Source: Parasutterella secunda (GTDB lineage Bacteria; Pseudomonadota; Gammaproteobacteria; Burkholderiales; Burkholderiaceae_F). From it: a stretch of DNA of 36,420 nt. The position numbers and the translations under genes were made by a program. This document shows, piece after piece, positions 25,038 through 33,650 of the stretch. The notes under the pieces were generated by a model. It saw only the letters and a list, made by a program, of their open reading frames with translations, did no database searches and was not told the DNA's origin. The stretch's first letter is position 1, and each line of letters starts with the position of its first letter. The stretch is from NCBI RefSeq assembly GCF_016901835.1, contig NZ_JACJKX010000016.1:1-36420 (forward strand), in the 5' to 3' direction.

Positions 25038-27398
25038 TTAGGCTACCGGAATAATCGGAATAATCTTGGGGCCCTTACCGGCGTCTTTCTTAGCCATGGC
25101 CTTCATCCAGCAGTACATGCCGAAAAGGATGGCCAAGGCAACAACGATGCAGACAATCGAGTAAACCGGAGCGGAGGCAAAGTTTGCGACACGGTAGAAG
25201 ATTGTTGCAGCAGAATAACCGAGGGCCAGCGTCCAGGCACAGGCAAAGACTGTCCACTTGGTGCCGACTTCACGATAGATGGCAGCAACGGCTGCTACGC
25301 ACGGTACGTAAAGCAGAACCATGAGGAGGTAAGCAAATACAGCCGAGCTTGATCCGAAAAGAGTCTTAATCGTGTCGATTGTGCCAAGCGAGACACCTTG
25401 CTCTTCAGCAGCAGTGGCTTGATCGGAAAGGTCACCCACATTGATGCCTAAAGGATCGGAGAAGGCACCGGCAAGGCCAGCGAAGTTTTCACCGATTGTG
25501 CCGACGGCTTCAGAGAAAGTGTCTGAAAGCGAGAAACCAGCAGCTTCTTCTTCAGCGGCGGCTTCTTCAGCGGGCGTATCACCTGCAGCGGCTTGAGCAT
25601 TATTGACAGCCAAGGTGTCGTACAGGGAATTGAGCGTACCGACCACGGCTTCCTTAGCAAAGATACCGGTGAAGACACCCACGGCGGCAGGCCAGTTTTC
25701 TTCCTGGATTCCCATCGGTTCAAAGACCGGAACAATGGTCTTACCGACTTGAGAAAGGACGGATTTTTCACTGTCTTCGTTTCCGAAGGAACCGTCGGTA
25801 CCCATGGAATTTAAGAAGGCCAAGCAAGCGACAATGACCACAATGACTTTACCGGCACGGAACATAAAGGTGCGGACGCGGTCCCACGTGCGCAGCATCA
25901 CGCCTTTTAAGGTCGGGATGTGGTACGGGGGCATTTCCATCACGAAGGCACCGGCAGCACCGGGCAGAGCCGTGCGCTTTAAGAGAAAACCCGTGAGGAT
26001 GGCCGCAGCAATACCGATGAGGTAAAGACCGAAGACCAAATTTTGACCGTTGGTGGGCCAGAAAGCGGTGGCAAAGAGGACGTACACGGGAAGTCTTGCG
26101 CCGCAGCTCATAAAGGGCGTCATCATCACGGTGATGATGCGGTCGCTTGCGCGATCCATCGTGCGCGTGGCCATAATGGCAGGCACGTTACAGCCGAAAC
26201 CGACCAAAAGCGGAACGAAAGCTTTTCCGGGCAGACCCAGAGCTCGCATCAGACGGTCCATCACGAAGGCTGCGCGAGCCATGTAACCGGACTCTTCCAA
26301 AATGGCCAGGAACAGGAACATAAAGAAGACGACCGGAATGAAAGTTGAAATGGTTTGCAAACCGCCGCCGATACCGTTACTGAGAAATACCGTAAGCCAC
26401 TCAGGACTGCCCCAGGAGGCAAGCAGTTGACCCAAACCGTCAACAAAAATGCCACCCACCAAAATATCGAAGAAGTCGATGAAGACTGCACCGAAATTTT
26501 GCGTAAAGAGGAAGGTTACGTACATGATCAGCAAAAAGATCGGTAACCCCATCCAACGGTTAAGAATGATGCGGTCGATACGGTCGGTGAGCGTAGCGCC
26601 CAATTCGCCTTCACGAATAATGACTTTTTCTGCAATTTGAGAGACCAGCTCGTAGCGGGAGTTGGTAATTTCGATATCGGTGTTGCCCTCAAAGTGTTTA
26701 TCGGTTTGTTCGATCACCTGATGCACTTTGGCAAGATCAACGCCTTCGAATTTGTCTTCAATACCCGGGGCATGTTCGAGGAACTGAATGGCAAACCAAC
26801 GTCCGTTTTCTTTCATGCCCAGTTCTGCCGAAATGGTATCGGCGGCCTTTTCAATGACCTCGTCATATCGGACACTGACATGCGTTGCAACGGGTGCATC
26901 CAGGAATTTAACCAAGGCTTTTTTCAGTTCTTCGACGCCCTTATTTCGATTGGCAACCAAACCGATGACGGGGCAGCCCAACTCTTTTTGCAAAGCGTCT
27001 AAATCGAGTTTGATTTTGTGTTGCTTGGCAATGTCGAGCATGTTGACGACCACCAGAATCGGAACATTCATTTCGATCAATTGGCTCGTCAGGTAGAGGT
27101 TGCGCTCAAGGTTGGAGGCATCGATGATGTTGACCACGACCTGGGCTTCGCCCGAGAGCAAATAGTCGCGGGCGACGACTTCGTCTTCGCCGGAAACGGA
27201 TGTGGGCGTCACCGAGTAGATGCCGGGAAGGTCCACGACTTCGATGTCATGACCTTCAAAGGAAAAATTGCCCGTCTTTTTATCAACGGTTACACCGGGC
27301 CAGTTACCCACGCGTTGGCGCGAACCGGTCAAGGCATTAAATAAAGTTGTTTTACCGCAGTTGGGATTGCCGATAAGGCTGATAATGTGTTGACTCAT
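25038..27398 (-). CDS. feoB: Ferrous iron transporter FeoB
   Basis: A 786-residue inner-membrane Fe(II) importer. The N-terminal G-protein domain shows the P-loop GNPNCGKTTLFN (11-22), switch I GNWPGVTVDKK, the G3 motif VDLPGIYS and G4-like NMLD. The membrane domain follows, with gate motifs around FGCNVPAIMATR and a second late core ending in YVPCVAAVAAI, which carry the conserved cysteines. An acidic, alanine- and glutamate-rich insertion (about 595-620) sits in the membrane-half loop. It is the last gene of feoA-feoA-feoB; the gap to feoA is 9 bp and AAGGAG precedes its ATG. Confidence 0.97.
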   Translation of the reverse strand: MSQHIISLIGNPNCGKTTLFNALTGSRQRVGNWPGVTVDKKTGNFSFEGHDIEVVDLPGIYSVTPTSVSGEDEVVARDYLLSGEAQVVVNIIDASNLERNLYLTSQLIEMNVPILVVVNMLDIAKQHKIKLDLDALQKELGCPVIGLVANRNKGVEELKKALVKFLDAPVATHVSVRYDEVIEKAADTISAELGMKENGRWFAIQFLEHAPGIEDKFEGVDLAKVHQVIEQTDKHFEGNTDIEITNSRYELVSQIAEKVIIREGELGATLTDRIDRIILNRWMGLPIFLLIMYVTFLFTQNFGAVFIDFFDILVGGIFVDGLGQLLASWGSPEWLTVFLSNGIGGGLQTISTFIPVVFFMFLFLAILEESGYMARAAFVMDRLMRALGLPGKAFVPLLVGFGCNVPAIMATRTMDRASDRIITVMMTPFMSCGARLPVYVLFATAFWPTNGQNLVFGLYLIGIAAAILTGFLLKRTALPGAAGAFVMEMPPYHIPTLKGVMLRTWDRVRTFMFRAGKVIVVIVACLAFLNSMGTDGSFGNEDSEKSVLSQVGKTIVPVFEPMGIQEENWPAAVGVFTGIFAKEAVVGTLNSLYDTLAVNNAQAAAGDTPAEEAAAEEEAAGFSLSDTFSEAVGTIGENFAGLAGAFSDPLGINVGDLSDQATAAEEQGVSLGTIDTIKTLFGSSSAVFAYLLMVLLYVPCVAAVAAIYREVGTKWTVFACAWTLALGYSAATIFYRVANFASAPVYSIVCIVVALAILFGMYCWMKAMAKKDAGKGPKIIPIIPVA

Positions 27399-27407
27399 GC
27401 TTACTCC

Positions 27408-27638
27408 TTAGCCGATCGGTTCAATATCGAGAATTTCAGCCTCATCTTTTCGCACGCTGATGAGGCAGCCGCGAGTGCGGATTTCAATCGGATCGCCCAA
27501 CGGGGCAATGCGAACGACTTCGATCGTGCAGCCGGGGGTGACACCGAGCATCAGTAGCCGTCTGCGGTATTCGGGAGTTGAGGTGGTCATGGCTTTCACA
27601 CGACCCTTTGCTCCGATTGCCATATCTTTGAGTTGCAT
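27408..27638 (-). CDS. feoA: FeoA-family protein (first copy next to feoB)
   Basis: A 76-residue SH3-like FeoA: MQLKDMAIGAKGRV, then YRRRLLMLGVTPGCTIEVV, and the late DPIEIRTRGCLISVRKDEAE. FeoA is a cytoplasmic partner of FeoB. AAGGA lies upstream of the ATG. Sandwiched between feoB and the other feoA-like gene. Confidence 0.93.
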   Translation of the reverse strand: MQLKDMAIGAKGRVKAMTTSTPEYRRRLLMLGVTPGCTIEVVRIAPLGDPIEIRTRGCLISVRKDEAEILDIEPIG

Positions 27639-27652
27639 TTCAAAATCCTTTT

Positions 27653-27892
27653 TTAATAGACAAAAATCTTTTGGGCCGTTTCATAGTTGACACCGATTCG
27701 GGCGTCACCGATTGCCAAGAGAAGCGGTTCATTCAATGCACGTTGTAAAACGCGCACGGTTCCGCCCTGATGCAGGCCAAGCTGTGAAAGTTTTTCTTGT
27801 TCGTTGGCTTCGAGCTTCATGCGAACGACCGTCACATCGGTCATCAGGTCAGACTCAGTCAGAGGGTGAATTCGAGACATATTTTTTTTCAT
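27653..27892 (-). CDS. Second FeoA-family protein
   Basis: A 79-residue FeoA-like protein, first in the operon: KLEANEQEKLSQLGLHQGGTVRVLQ (split: EKLSQLGLHQGG, TVRVLQRAL) and LLLAIGDARIGVNYETAQKIFV, which follow the FeoA fold but diverge from the copy next to feoB. Start at the ATG at 27892; a nearby ATG at 27880 is also possible, as no strong RBS separates them. Tandem feoA genes are found in several gut proteobacteria. Confidence 0.88.
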   Translation of the reverse strand: MKKNMSRIHPLTESDLMTDVTVVRMKLEANEQEKLSQLGLHQGGTVRVLQRALNEPLLLAIGDARIGVNYETAQKIFVY

Positions 27893-27946
27893 GATCAAGG
27901 CATCAACGTTCGGAATTGAACGCTAGATCTAAAACGCAATCGTAAT

Positions 27947-27965
27947 AGGAATTAATATCAATATC
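27947..27965 (-). promoter_or_regulatory. Fur-box-like site upstream of the feo operon
   Basis: On the minus strand GATATTGATATTAATTCCT matches the 19-bp Fur consensus (GATAATGATAATCATTATC) at 13 positions by my count, about 55 bp before the first feoA. Fur repression of feo is well established in other proteobacteria. Confidence 0.5.
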
Positions 27966-28236
27966 AAGAGGTAAATAATCATTTTTATCTAGGAAGTAAA
28001 AATATCCATTAGATGGAGAAGCTATTAAAAAATAATATAAAACAAACAGATATCAGAAAATTATGGAATCGTAAACTTTTATATTTGTGTGAAAAATGAG
28101 AATCAATATTTGGCTAATTCTTTAAGTAGAAGCCGGCAATTCAGACGAATAACTGCCGAATATAGCGGGTGAATTTCGATTATCCCTAAGCAGAATTTCG
28201 TATTGAATATGAGAAAAAAGAGGGATATAGTTCGCA
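27966..28236. other. AT-rich divergent region between feo operon and porin
   Basis: About 270 bp, very AT-rich, with no supported gene. It holds the promoters for both directions between two Fur-like sites. Confidence 0.4.
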
Positions 28237-28255
28237 ATTGAAAATTATTCTCATT
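28237..28255 (+). promoter_or_regulatory. Fur box directly upstream of the porin gene
   Basis: ATTGAAAATTATTCTCATT matches the inverted-repeat Fur consensus AATGATAATNATTATCATT at 15 of 18 defined positions by my count. It lies only 12 bp before the porin ATG, overlapping the region of the transcript start or RBS. Confidence 0.65.
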
Positions 28256-28267
28256 AAAGGAAAGAAA

Positions 28268-29465
28268 ATGAAATTCTTCAAATATTCCTCTCTTGCGGCA
28301 GCTCTGATGTTGACAATGGGCGCTGCTCAGGCAGGCTCTGTCGAAATCTACGGTACGGTCGATACGGGCTTACTCTACACACACGAGTCATTCGATGTAA
28401 AAAAACAGCATTGACGGTAAAACGCACGAAAGCAGTGACCATTGGGGCGTCGCAAGCGGTACCAATACGGCAAGCGTAATCGGGCTTCGCGGCACTGAAA
28501 ATATCTCTGATAATCTCAGTGTCGGTTTTGTATTGGAAAACAGCTTTAATTCCGATGACGGCACGTTGGCTGAAGAAGACACGCTTTTTGATAAAGAAGC
28601 TCAGTTGTTCGTTACGTCTTCTTTCGGTACGTTGGGTTTGGGCCGCATGGGGGCACTCACGGCCGGTGAAGGCACGTACGACATCTTTATGGCTAACGGT
28701 GATGCCATGGACGGAGGCTATGCCGACTATATCGGTGCAGGCTACTGGATGGATCGCGGTATCTATGACAACACGATTACTTTCCAATCGCCTGAATTTG
28801 CCGGTATCACCGCCTTTGCTCAATACTCTTTCGGTACCTCCGGTGATGACGCTTTGCCGTCGCGCGATAAAGAGCGTTATGCCGCTTTGGGTGCAACCTT
28901 TACTGCAGGCAATTTCTCTGCCGTAGCAGTGGTTGATACGGTGATGAAAAACCGTCAGACAGTTCTGGGCTATGACAAAGACATCGACGATGCCATGGCT
29001 TTTAGCGTCGGTGCCAACTACGATATGGGCTTTATGAAACCTTTCATCGGTTTCCAATACGGTCAGCACGAACAGATGATCGGCGGTGTGCCGGGAATTG
29101 AGACCGAAGAGACTGAAACGTATGTCGGAGACTTAGACGGTTATGCCGTGGCAGTGGGTTCGGCATTCCCGATCTGGGGCGGTGAACTGCAAGTGTCGGT
29201 CTATTACGCCGACGGTGACGGTAAGGCTTATTGGTACGAAAATTCAATCATGGATGGAGAATCGTCCGAAATTTCAAAAATGGATGTCAAGCGCTATGGC
29301 GTAGCCCTGTTCCACAATTACGAATTGAGTAAGCGCACAAGCCTTTACGCCGGAGTCGGTTATGACTATCAGGAATATGACGAACGAATCATGAATTCAA
29401 CAGAAAAGGAACATTTTGAACAGGACAGTATCCAGGTCGGTATCGGTCTTGTCCATAACTTCTGA
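28268..29465 (+). pseudogene. General bacterial porin, frameshifted at an A7 tract
   Basis: The ATG (AAAGGA upstream) opens MKFFKYSSLAAALMLTMGAA with a signal peptide ending AQA and the porin start SVEIYGTVDTGLLY, then hits TGA at codon 49 after DVKKQH. The +1 frame continues NSIDGKTHESSDHWG, LGLGRMGALTAGEGTYD and so on to VGIGLVHNF at 29465, a complete trimeric porin barrel with the C-terminal aromatic F. The frame change is at A7 (28399-28405); A6 would be in frame. Total corrected length about 398 residues. Preceded by a Fur box and followed by a strong terminator. Confidence 0.85.
28399..28405 (+). repeat. A7 homopolymer in the porin gene
   Basis: Seven A directly after GT in the codon GTA; six would keep the porin frame. 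It lies early in the gene (about codon 44), as expected of a switch that turns the product off. Confidence 0.65.
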
Positions 29466-29528
29466 TTTTATAAATATTCCTTTAAGCGGGAAGCCGGGGT
29501 ACTTCCCGCACTGGTTTTCTTGTTCAGA

Positions 29529-29565
29529 CTCCTGCCGGAAGAAAATTTTCGGCGGGAGTTTTTTT
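29529..29565 (+). terminator. Porin terminator
   Basis: CTCCTGCCG/CGGCGGGAG form a 9-bp stem with one G-U, followed by TTTTTTT, 64 bp after the porin stop codon. A preceding 8-bp hairpin GCGGGAAG/CTTCCCGC at 29486-29509 has no T-run. Confidence 0.88.
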
Positions 29566-29711
29566 GAGAGGAAGTTGAAATTTTGCCTCTGCATTTTTCG
29601 CTTTTTAAAAGAAAATTTCCTTAACACAATACGCGCCATGTGAAAAAGAAAAGACTAAAATCCGTATTTGTTAAGACTGGTTCTTATTTTCAATATCATT
29701 AGGAGTAAAAA

Positions 29712-30026
29712 ATGACAGAAACAACCAAGTACGGCCTCTTTTTCTTGGGCGGTGTTGTGGTCGGTGCTTTAGGTGCTGTGGCAATCTCTCGCGGAAAACT
29801 CGATGTCAAGCCGCTGGCTACCGATCTTTTGAGCACCGGCCTTGATCTGCGCGACAAAGTAATGGCCGGTGTTGAAGGTGTCAAAGAAGACCTCGCTGAC
29901 GTGATGGCTGAAGCGGAAGTGAAATCGCAGGAACGAAAGCTTGCCAAGGAAGCTCAGGAAGCCAAGCAAGATGGTGTTGCTGCTGAGGTTGCGGTTACCG
30001 AGGAAAAGCCTCAGGTTGTTGCATAA
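29712..30026 (+). CDS. Small membrane-anchored protein (YtxH-like), start of metal ATPase cluster
   Basis: A 104-residue protein: one N-terminal membrane segment (about 8-26, glycine-rich) followed by a long charged helical tail rich in Glu, Ala and Lys (30-104), a general layout like YtxH-type proteins. AGGAG precedes the ATG. It is 49 bp from the P-type ATPase gene in the same direction, so probably an operon. Function unknown; small tethered proteins of this kind often accompany this ATPase type. Confidence 0.75.
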   Translation: MTETTKYGLFFLGGVVVGALGAVAISRGKLDVKPLATDLLSTGLDLRDKVMAGVEGVKEDLADVMAEAEVKSQERKLAKEAQEAKQDGVAAEVAVTEEKPQVVA

Positions 30027-30075
30027 AGCAAGGATTTCTTTTTCCCACTCGGTTACTGCTTTTTAGGCTCTTACG

Positions 30076-32421
30076 ATGCTTTTTCGAAAAGTTCATGCGG
30101 TCGGCAATCGCTTGCGTTGGCGCACGACACAAACTGTTTCTTTAGCCAGTATGGCGCTTGTTGCCTCTGAAATAGAGTCAATCAGCGGCGTAACGGGACT
30201 TACGGCCAACGCCCGAACTGGATCGATTGTCGTCACCGTCGCAGACGAGGCAACCATAGCCAGATTGGAAGATTACTTTGATTGGCTTAAAACTCATCCG
30301 CCCATCCGGCGTCATCAAACGCCTGAAGCCATTCGGGCCCTTGAAGAGGCAAAATCACAAATCGCGCGCTCGCATGAAACGCCGCCCATCGTACGGTCAT
30401 TGGTTAAAGCATCGGATCGACTCATGAGCGGTATGCCCATTGTTCGAGCCGTGAGCCGTATTCCGAGATTATTTGTTAAAAAAGCCTTTCAGTTGGAAAA
30501 AGAAGAAACAGGCTTGGATTTATCGCCTTTGGCTCGTTACGTATTTGTCCGCCCGTTATTGCCGATTGCGGTCAATACGGTCAACGCAATTCTTGGCAGT
30601 TTGCCCATTATTGCCGAAGGTCTGAAGTCTCTTTTTCAAGGTAAGCTCAATGTAAGCGTTTTGGATGCCGCAGCTCTTGTTGTTTCGCTACTTCGTCGGG
30701 ACTTTAAAACCGCAGGACTTTTGGTTGTGTTGTTAGGCTTAGGTGAAATGCTTGAGTCCTACACAAGAAAAAAATCCCTCACGAGCCTGGCCGATCAATT
30801 GGCTATCAATGTCGATAGCGTCTGGGTTCGGCACGATGATGGGGAAATTCGACAAAAGCCGCTATCCGAACTTCAAGAGGGTGAAGAAGTGGTGGTGCAC
30901 GCCGGCAGCGCCATTCCGGTCGACGGTATTGTTACCCGGGGCGAGGGTTCGGTTAACCAAGCTTCCATGACGGGTGAGCCTCTCGCTGTTCACCGCTATC
31001 CGGGAGCGAGTGTCTTTGCGGGAACGGTACTCGAAGAAGGTGAAATTACGGTTCGGGCGACTCATATTGGTGACGGCACGCGCTTAAGTCAAATTGTGCA
31101 GTTCATTGAAGAAAGCGAAGCGGCAAAAGCCGGTATTCAGGGAAAGGCCGAGCGTTGGGCAGATCGAATAGTCCCCTTTAATTTCCTTCTGGCTGGCCTT
31201 GTCTATCTGTTTACCCGAGACTTTAACCGTATGGCAGGCGTTCTGATGGTTGATTTCAGTTGCGCATTACGCCTGGCTACTCCGCTTGCCATTTTGACAG
31301 CCATGCGAACGGGAACTAAAGAGGGCGCGGTCATCAAAGGCGGCCGTTACTTGGAGGCTCTTTCCGAAGTTGATACCGTGGTCTTTGATAAGACCGGCAC
31401 GTTAACAGCAAGTTTGCCGAAATTGTCTGATGTGGTGAGTCTTGAGCCGTCCTACTCTCGGGAGGAACTTTTGCGCCTGGCGGCATGTCTGGAGGAACAT
31501 TTCCCCCATCCGGTGGGCAGAGCCATAGTGCGTGCTGCCGAACACGAAGGTCTTTGGCATGATAGTGAAGAGGAACACGCTGAAGTGCGTTACATCGTGG
31601 CTCACGGGATTTGTTCTTCCGTAGCGGGACGGCGCATAGTGCTGGGTTCACGGCACTTCATTGAAGAAGACGAAAAAATCAATGTCGATGCTTCCCACGC
31701 GGTTTGTGAAAAGTTAGCTCTTGAAGGCAAATCAATCCTTTATATGGCTGTCGGCTCCCAATTGGTCGGTGTATTGGGTATTGAAGATCCGATTCGGCCG
31801 GAATCAAAGGCAGTCATCGATGGGCTGCATCGCATGGGAATCAAACGAATTCTGATGCTTACCGGAGACGATGCACGTACCGCTCAGGCCGTAGCCAATC
31901 AGTTGGGTATCGATGAATTTCACGCAGGCATTTTGCCGGCAGACAAAGCAAGCATTATCGAGTCACTTAAAGCGCAAGGCGCGAAGGTGCTGATGGTTGG
32001 CGATGGCGTCAACGACAGCCCAGCGCTTTCTGCCAGTGACGTCGGAGTCACGCTGCGTGATGGGGCCGATATTGCTCAGGAAGTGGCCGATGTCGTCTTA
32101 ACGCAAAATACGCTTACTCAATTGCCTCAAACCATTGAATTGGGTCGAGCAACCATGAGACGAATCCGCCAGAATTTCGGCGCATCGGTCGGTTTGAACG
32201 GTGTATTCTTAGCTGGAGGACTCTCCGGCACACTAACCCCTGCGTTAGGTGCCCTGCTTCATAACGGAACCACTATCGGCGTGTGTCTTAACGCAATGCG
32301 CGATCCAAGGGCCGGCTCCTTAGTCAGTTCCGGTGAAGATCTCTCTGAAGCGATCCGCACCGGACTTCGCTATGTCAGCCGAATTGTCAATATTCAGGAA
32401 GGACATCAACATGGAAGATAG
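30076..32421 (+). CDS. Heavy-metal P-type ATPase with SCA membrane motif (P1B-6 type)
   Basis: A 781-residue P1B-type ATPase. Motifs: actuator TGEP (299-302), phosphorylation motif DKTGT (Asp438), the HP dipeptide in HFPHPVGRA, TGDD (P-domain), GDGVND (642-647). The metal-site segment in the sixth membrane helix reads FSCALRLATP (Ser395-Cys396-Ala397) rather than CPC or SPC; SCA defines the P1B-6 subgroup, whose substrate is not firmly known. The N-terminal 70 residues look like a heavy-metal-associated (HMA) fold without CxxC. The C-terminus ends in a His-rich GHQHGR. Overlaps the next gene by 11 bp. Confidence 0.92.
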   Translation: MLFRKVHAVGNRLRWRTTQTVSLASMALVASEIESISGVTGLTANARTGSIVVTVADEATIARLEDYFDWLKTHPPIRRHQTPEAIRALEEAKSQIARSHETPPIVRSLVKASDRLMSGMPIVRAVSRIPRLFVKKAFQLEKEETGLDLSPLARYVFVRPLLPIAVNTVNAILGSLPIIAEGLKSLFQGKLNVSVLDAAALVVSLLRRDFKTAGLLVVLLGLGEMLESYTRKKSLTSLADQLAINVDSVWVRHDDGEIRQKPLSELQEGEEVVVHAGSAIPVDGIVTRGEGSVNQASMTGEPLAVHRYPGASVFAGTVLEEGEITVRATHIGDGTRLSQIVQFIEESEAAKAGIQGKAERWADRIVPFNFLLAGLVYLFTRDFNRMAGVLMVDFSCALRLATPLAILTAMRTGTKEGAVIKGGRYLEALSEVDTVVFDKTGTLTASLPKLSDVVSLEPSYSREELLRLAACLEEHFPHPVGRAIVRAAEHEGLWHDSEEEHAEVRYIVAHGICSSVAGRRIVLGSRHFIEEDEKINVDASHAVCEKLALEGKSILYMAVGSQLVGVLGIEDPIRPESKAVIDGLHRMGIKRILMLTGDDARTAQAVANQLGIDEFHAGILPADKASIIESLKAQGAKVLMVGDGVNDSPALSASDVGVTLRDGADIAQEVADVVLTQNTLTQLPQTIELGRATMRRIRQNFGASVGLNGVFLAGGLSGTLTPALGALLHNGTTIGVCLNAMRDPRAGSLVSSGEDLSEAIRTGLRYVSRIVNIQEGHQHGR

Positions 32422-32995
32422 CTTGCTTGTTGCTACAAAAGCAATTCGCTCATCTTTGCCCGGGCGTTTGCGCCTTCGCTTGCCGGTATTGAAGGACGTG
32501 GACTCTGAAACGGTGGAACTTGTGACAGAGTGGCTTAAAAGTCAGGCTCCGAGCACTCAAGTGACTATCAACCCGAGAGTGGGCAGTGCACTTATTACTT
32601 GGGATCCGGCGAGGGATTCATTGGATGTGCCGTCGCTTCTGACGCAGGCACAGGAATATTTGCAAAGTGCTCAGGCACTGGGACTCATTGGGACTAAAGA
32701 AAGTCTCGCCTGTTCACCGCAATTGCCTCCTGTTAGAGAATGGATTGAAAAGCTTTCGATGCAGGGTGAACAAGCGGGGAATCGTTTTCTTGACACCTTA
32801 AGTCCGTGGGTGGCAGCCGATGTGAAACAAAGGGCGAGAAAACGTCGTGTTACCCAAAACCGTTTGATGTTAGCAAGCCTCGTGGCAAGCATTGCAGTGT
32901 TGGCGGTGTCTCAATCGAAAAGCCATGTCGCTTTCGGTATCGGCTTTATTGCCCTTTTAAGCGTTCATTTGCTTCAACACAGAAAAGTGCTTTGA
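32411..32995 (+). CDS. HMA-like membrane protein paired with the P1B-6 ATPase
   Basis: A 194-residue protein: residues 10-80 resemble a degenerate HMA fold (start SSLPGRLRLRLP, strand ITW) lacking the CxxC metal site, as does the ATPase N-terminus; a linker of amphipathic helices follows, and a C-terminal hydrophobic hairpin (about 155-188). The ATG overlaps the ATPase stop, implying translational coupling. This suggests a dedicated subunit or adaptor of the pump. No function is known to me. Confidence 0.8.
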   Translation: MEDSLLVATKAIRSSLPGRLRLRLPVLKDVDSETVELVTEWLKSQAPSTQVTINPRVGSALITWDPARDSLDVPSLLTQAQEYLQSAQALGLIGTKESLACSPQLPPVREWIEKLSMQGEQAGNRFLDTLSPWVAADVKQRARKRRVTQNRLMLASLVASIAVLAVSQSKSHVAFGIGFIALLSVHLLQHRKVL

Positions 32996-33007
32996 TGGGG
33001 TGTGGTG

Positions 33008-33319
33008 ATGCTTGAAAAACTCGGACAAACATTTCGTCGTTTTGTTTTAGTTCTGATTTTTGTGTTGGCCCTCACATTGCTTGTCAGTGCTTTGTCAATT
33101 TTGTTATCAGTGCTAACGCTTGCGGTGCTCGCCATACTTGTAGCACTGATAACTTCTCCTCAGGAAACCAAACGTTTTTTCAGCCAAGCCGGGCACTATA
33201 TTGATTCGTGGGTGCAGGCCATGGTCAAACTTGTTAAAGAAAGCGGTGAGTTGGTCAAAAGCGTTTTGCAGCAAACGAAGGCTCGTTCAGAGTCGAATTC
33301 CGACAGTGAAGACCGCTAA
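33008..33319 (+). CDS. Small two-helix membrane protein, last gene of the ATPase cluster
   Basis: A 103-residue protein with a long hydrophobic region (about 13-52, enough for two membrane segments) and a polar, serine-rich tail. Starts at 33008 (GATGGGG upstream); two GTG codons just before are alternatives. 12 bp after the HMA-like gene. Function unknown. Confidence 0.65.
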   Translation: MLEKLGQTFRRFVLVLIFVLALTLLVSALSILLSVLTLAVLAILVALITSPQETKRFFSQAGHYIDSWVQAMVKLVKESGELVKSVLQQTKARSESNSDSEDR

Positions 33320-33322
33320 GAA

Positions 33323-33540
33323 ATATTATGGAAGTCTCTCATTATTGAGAGACCGGTGCAACCGCTCTGACTCAACCTTAATTTTTAATTTGCTCTTGAG
33401 CGTCAGATTGTGGATTGTGTGGGGGATGGAAATCTTTTCCGCATTGAAGCATTCGAGAATCTTTTTCTCGATACCGGGGCGCAAAACGGAAGTGTCGTCA
33501 TCATGGCCTTTCCAAATAACTTAATGCAAAAAACCATAAC
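33323..33540 (-). pseudogene. Decayed duplicate of the mscS 3' end
   Basis: On the minus strand an open stretch reads DTSVLRPGIEKKILECFNAEKI, then SIPHTIHNLTLKSKLKIKV, before a TAA in 33326-33328. The intact MscS gene next to it reads GTSVLRSSIMKEVLERFNAEKI and SIPYTIRDVTLKGELKIKA. It is therefore a clear paralogous copy of the last 50 or so residues only, with no start. An 11-bp direct repeat ATATTATGGAA stands at each end (33323-33333 and 33541-33551). Confidence 0.75.
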
Positions 33541-33574
33541 ATATTATGGAAATATGCAAACAATTCCATAATAT
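33541..33574. repeat. Inverted repeat ATATTATGGAA/TTCCATAATAT
   Basis: A perfect 11-bp inverted repeat with a 12-nt loop; a third copy lies at 33323-33333. Position between the mscS remnant and mscS suggests it was involved in the rearrangement. Confidence 0.65.
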
Positions 33575-33650
33575 AGTGTGGGAATTTGATGATTTCCCAT
33601 GAGCTGACATCTCGCAGTCTGGACTCTGCGGTGACTTCGGCAAGTTTGTC

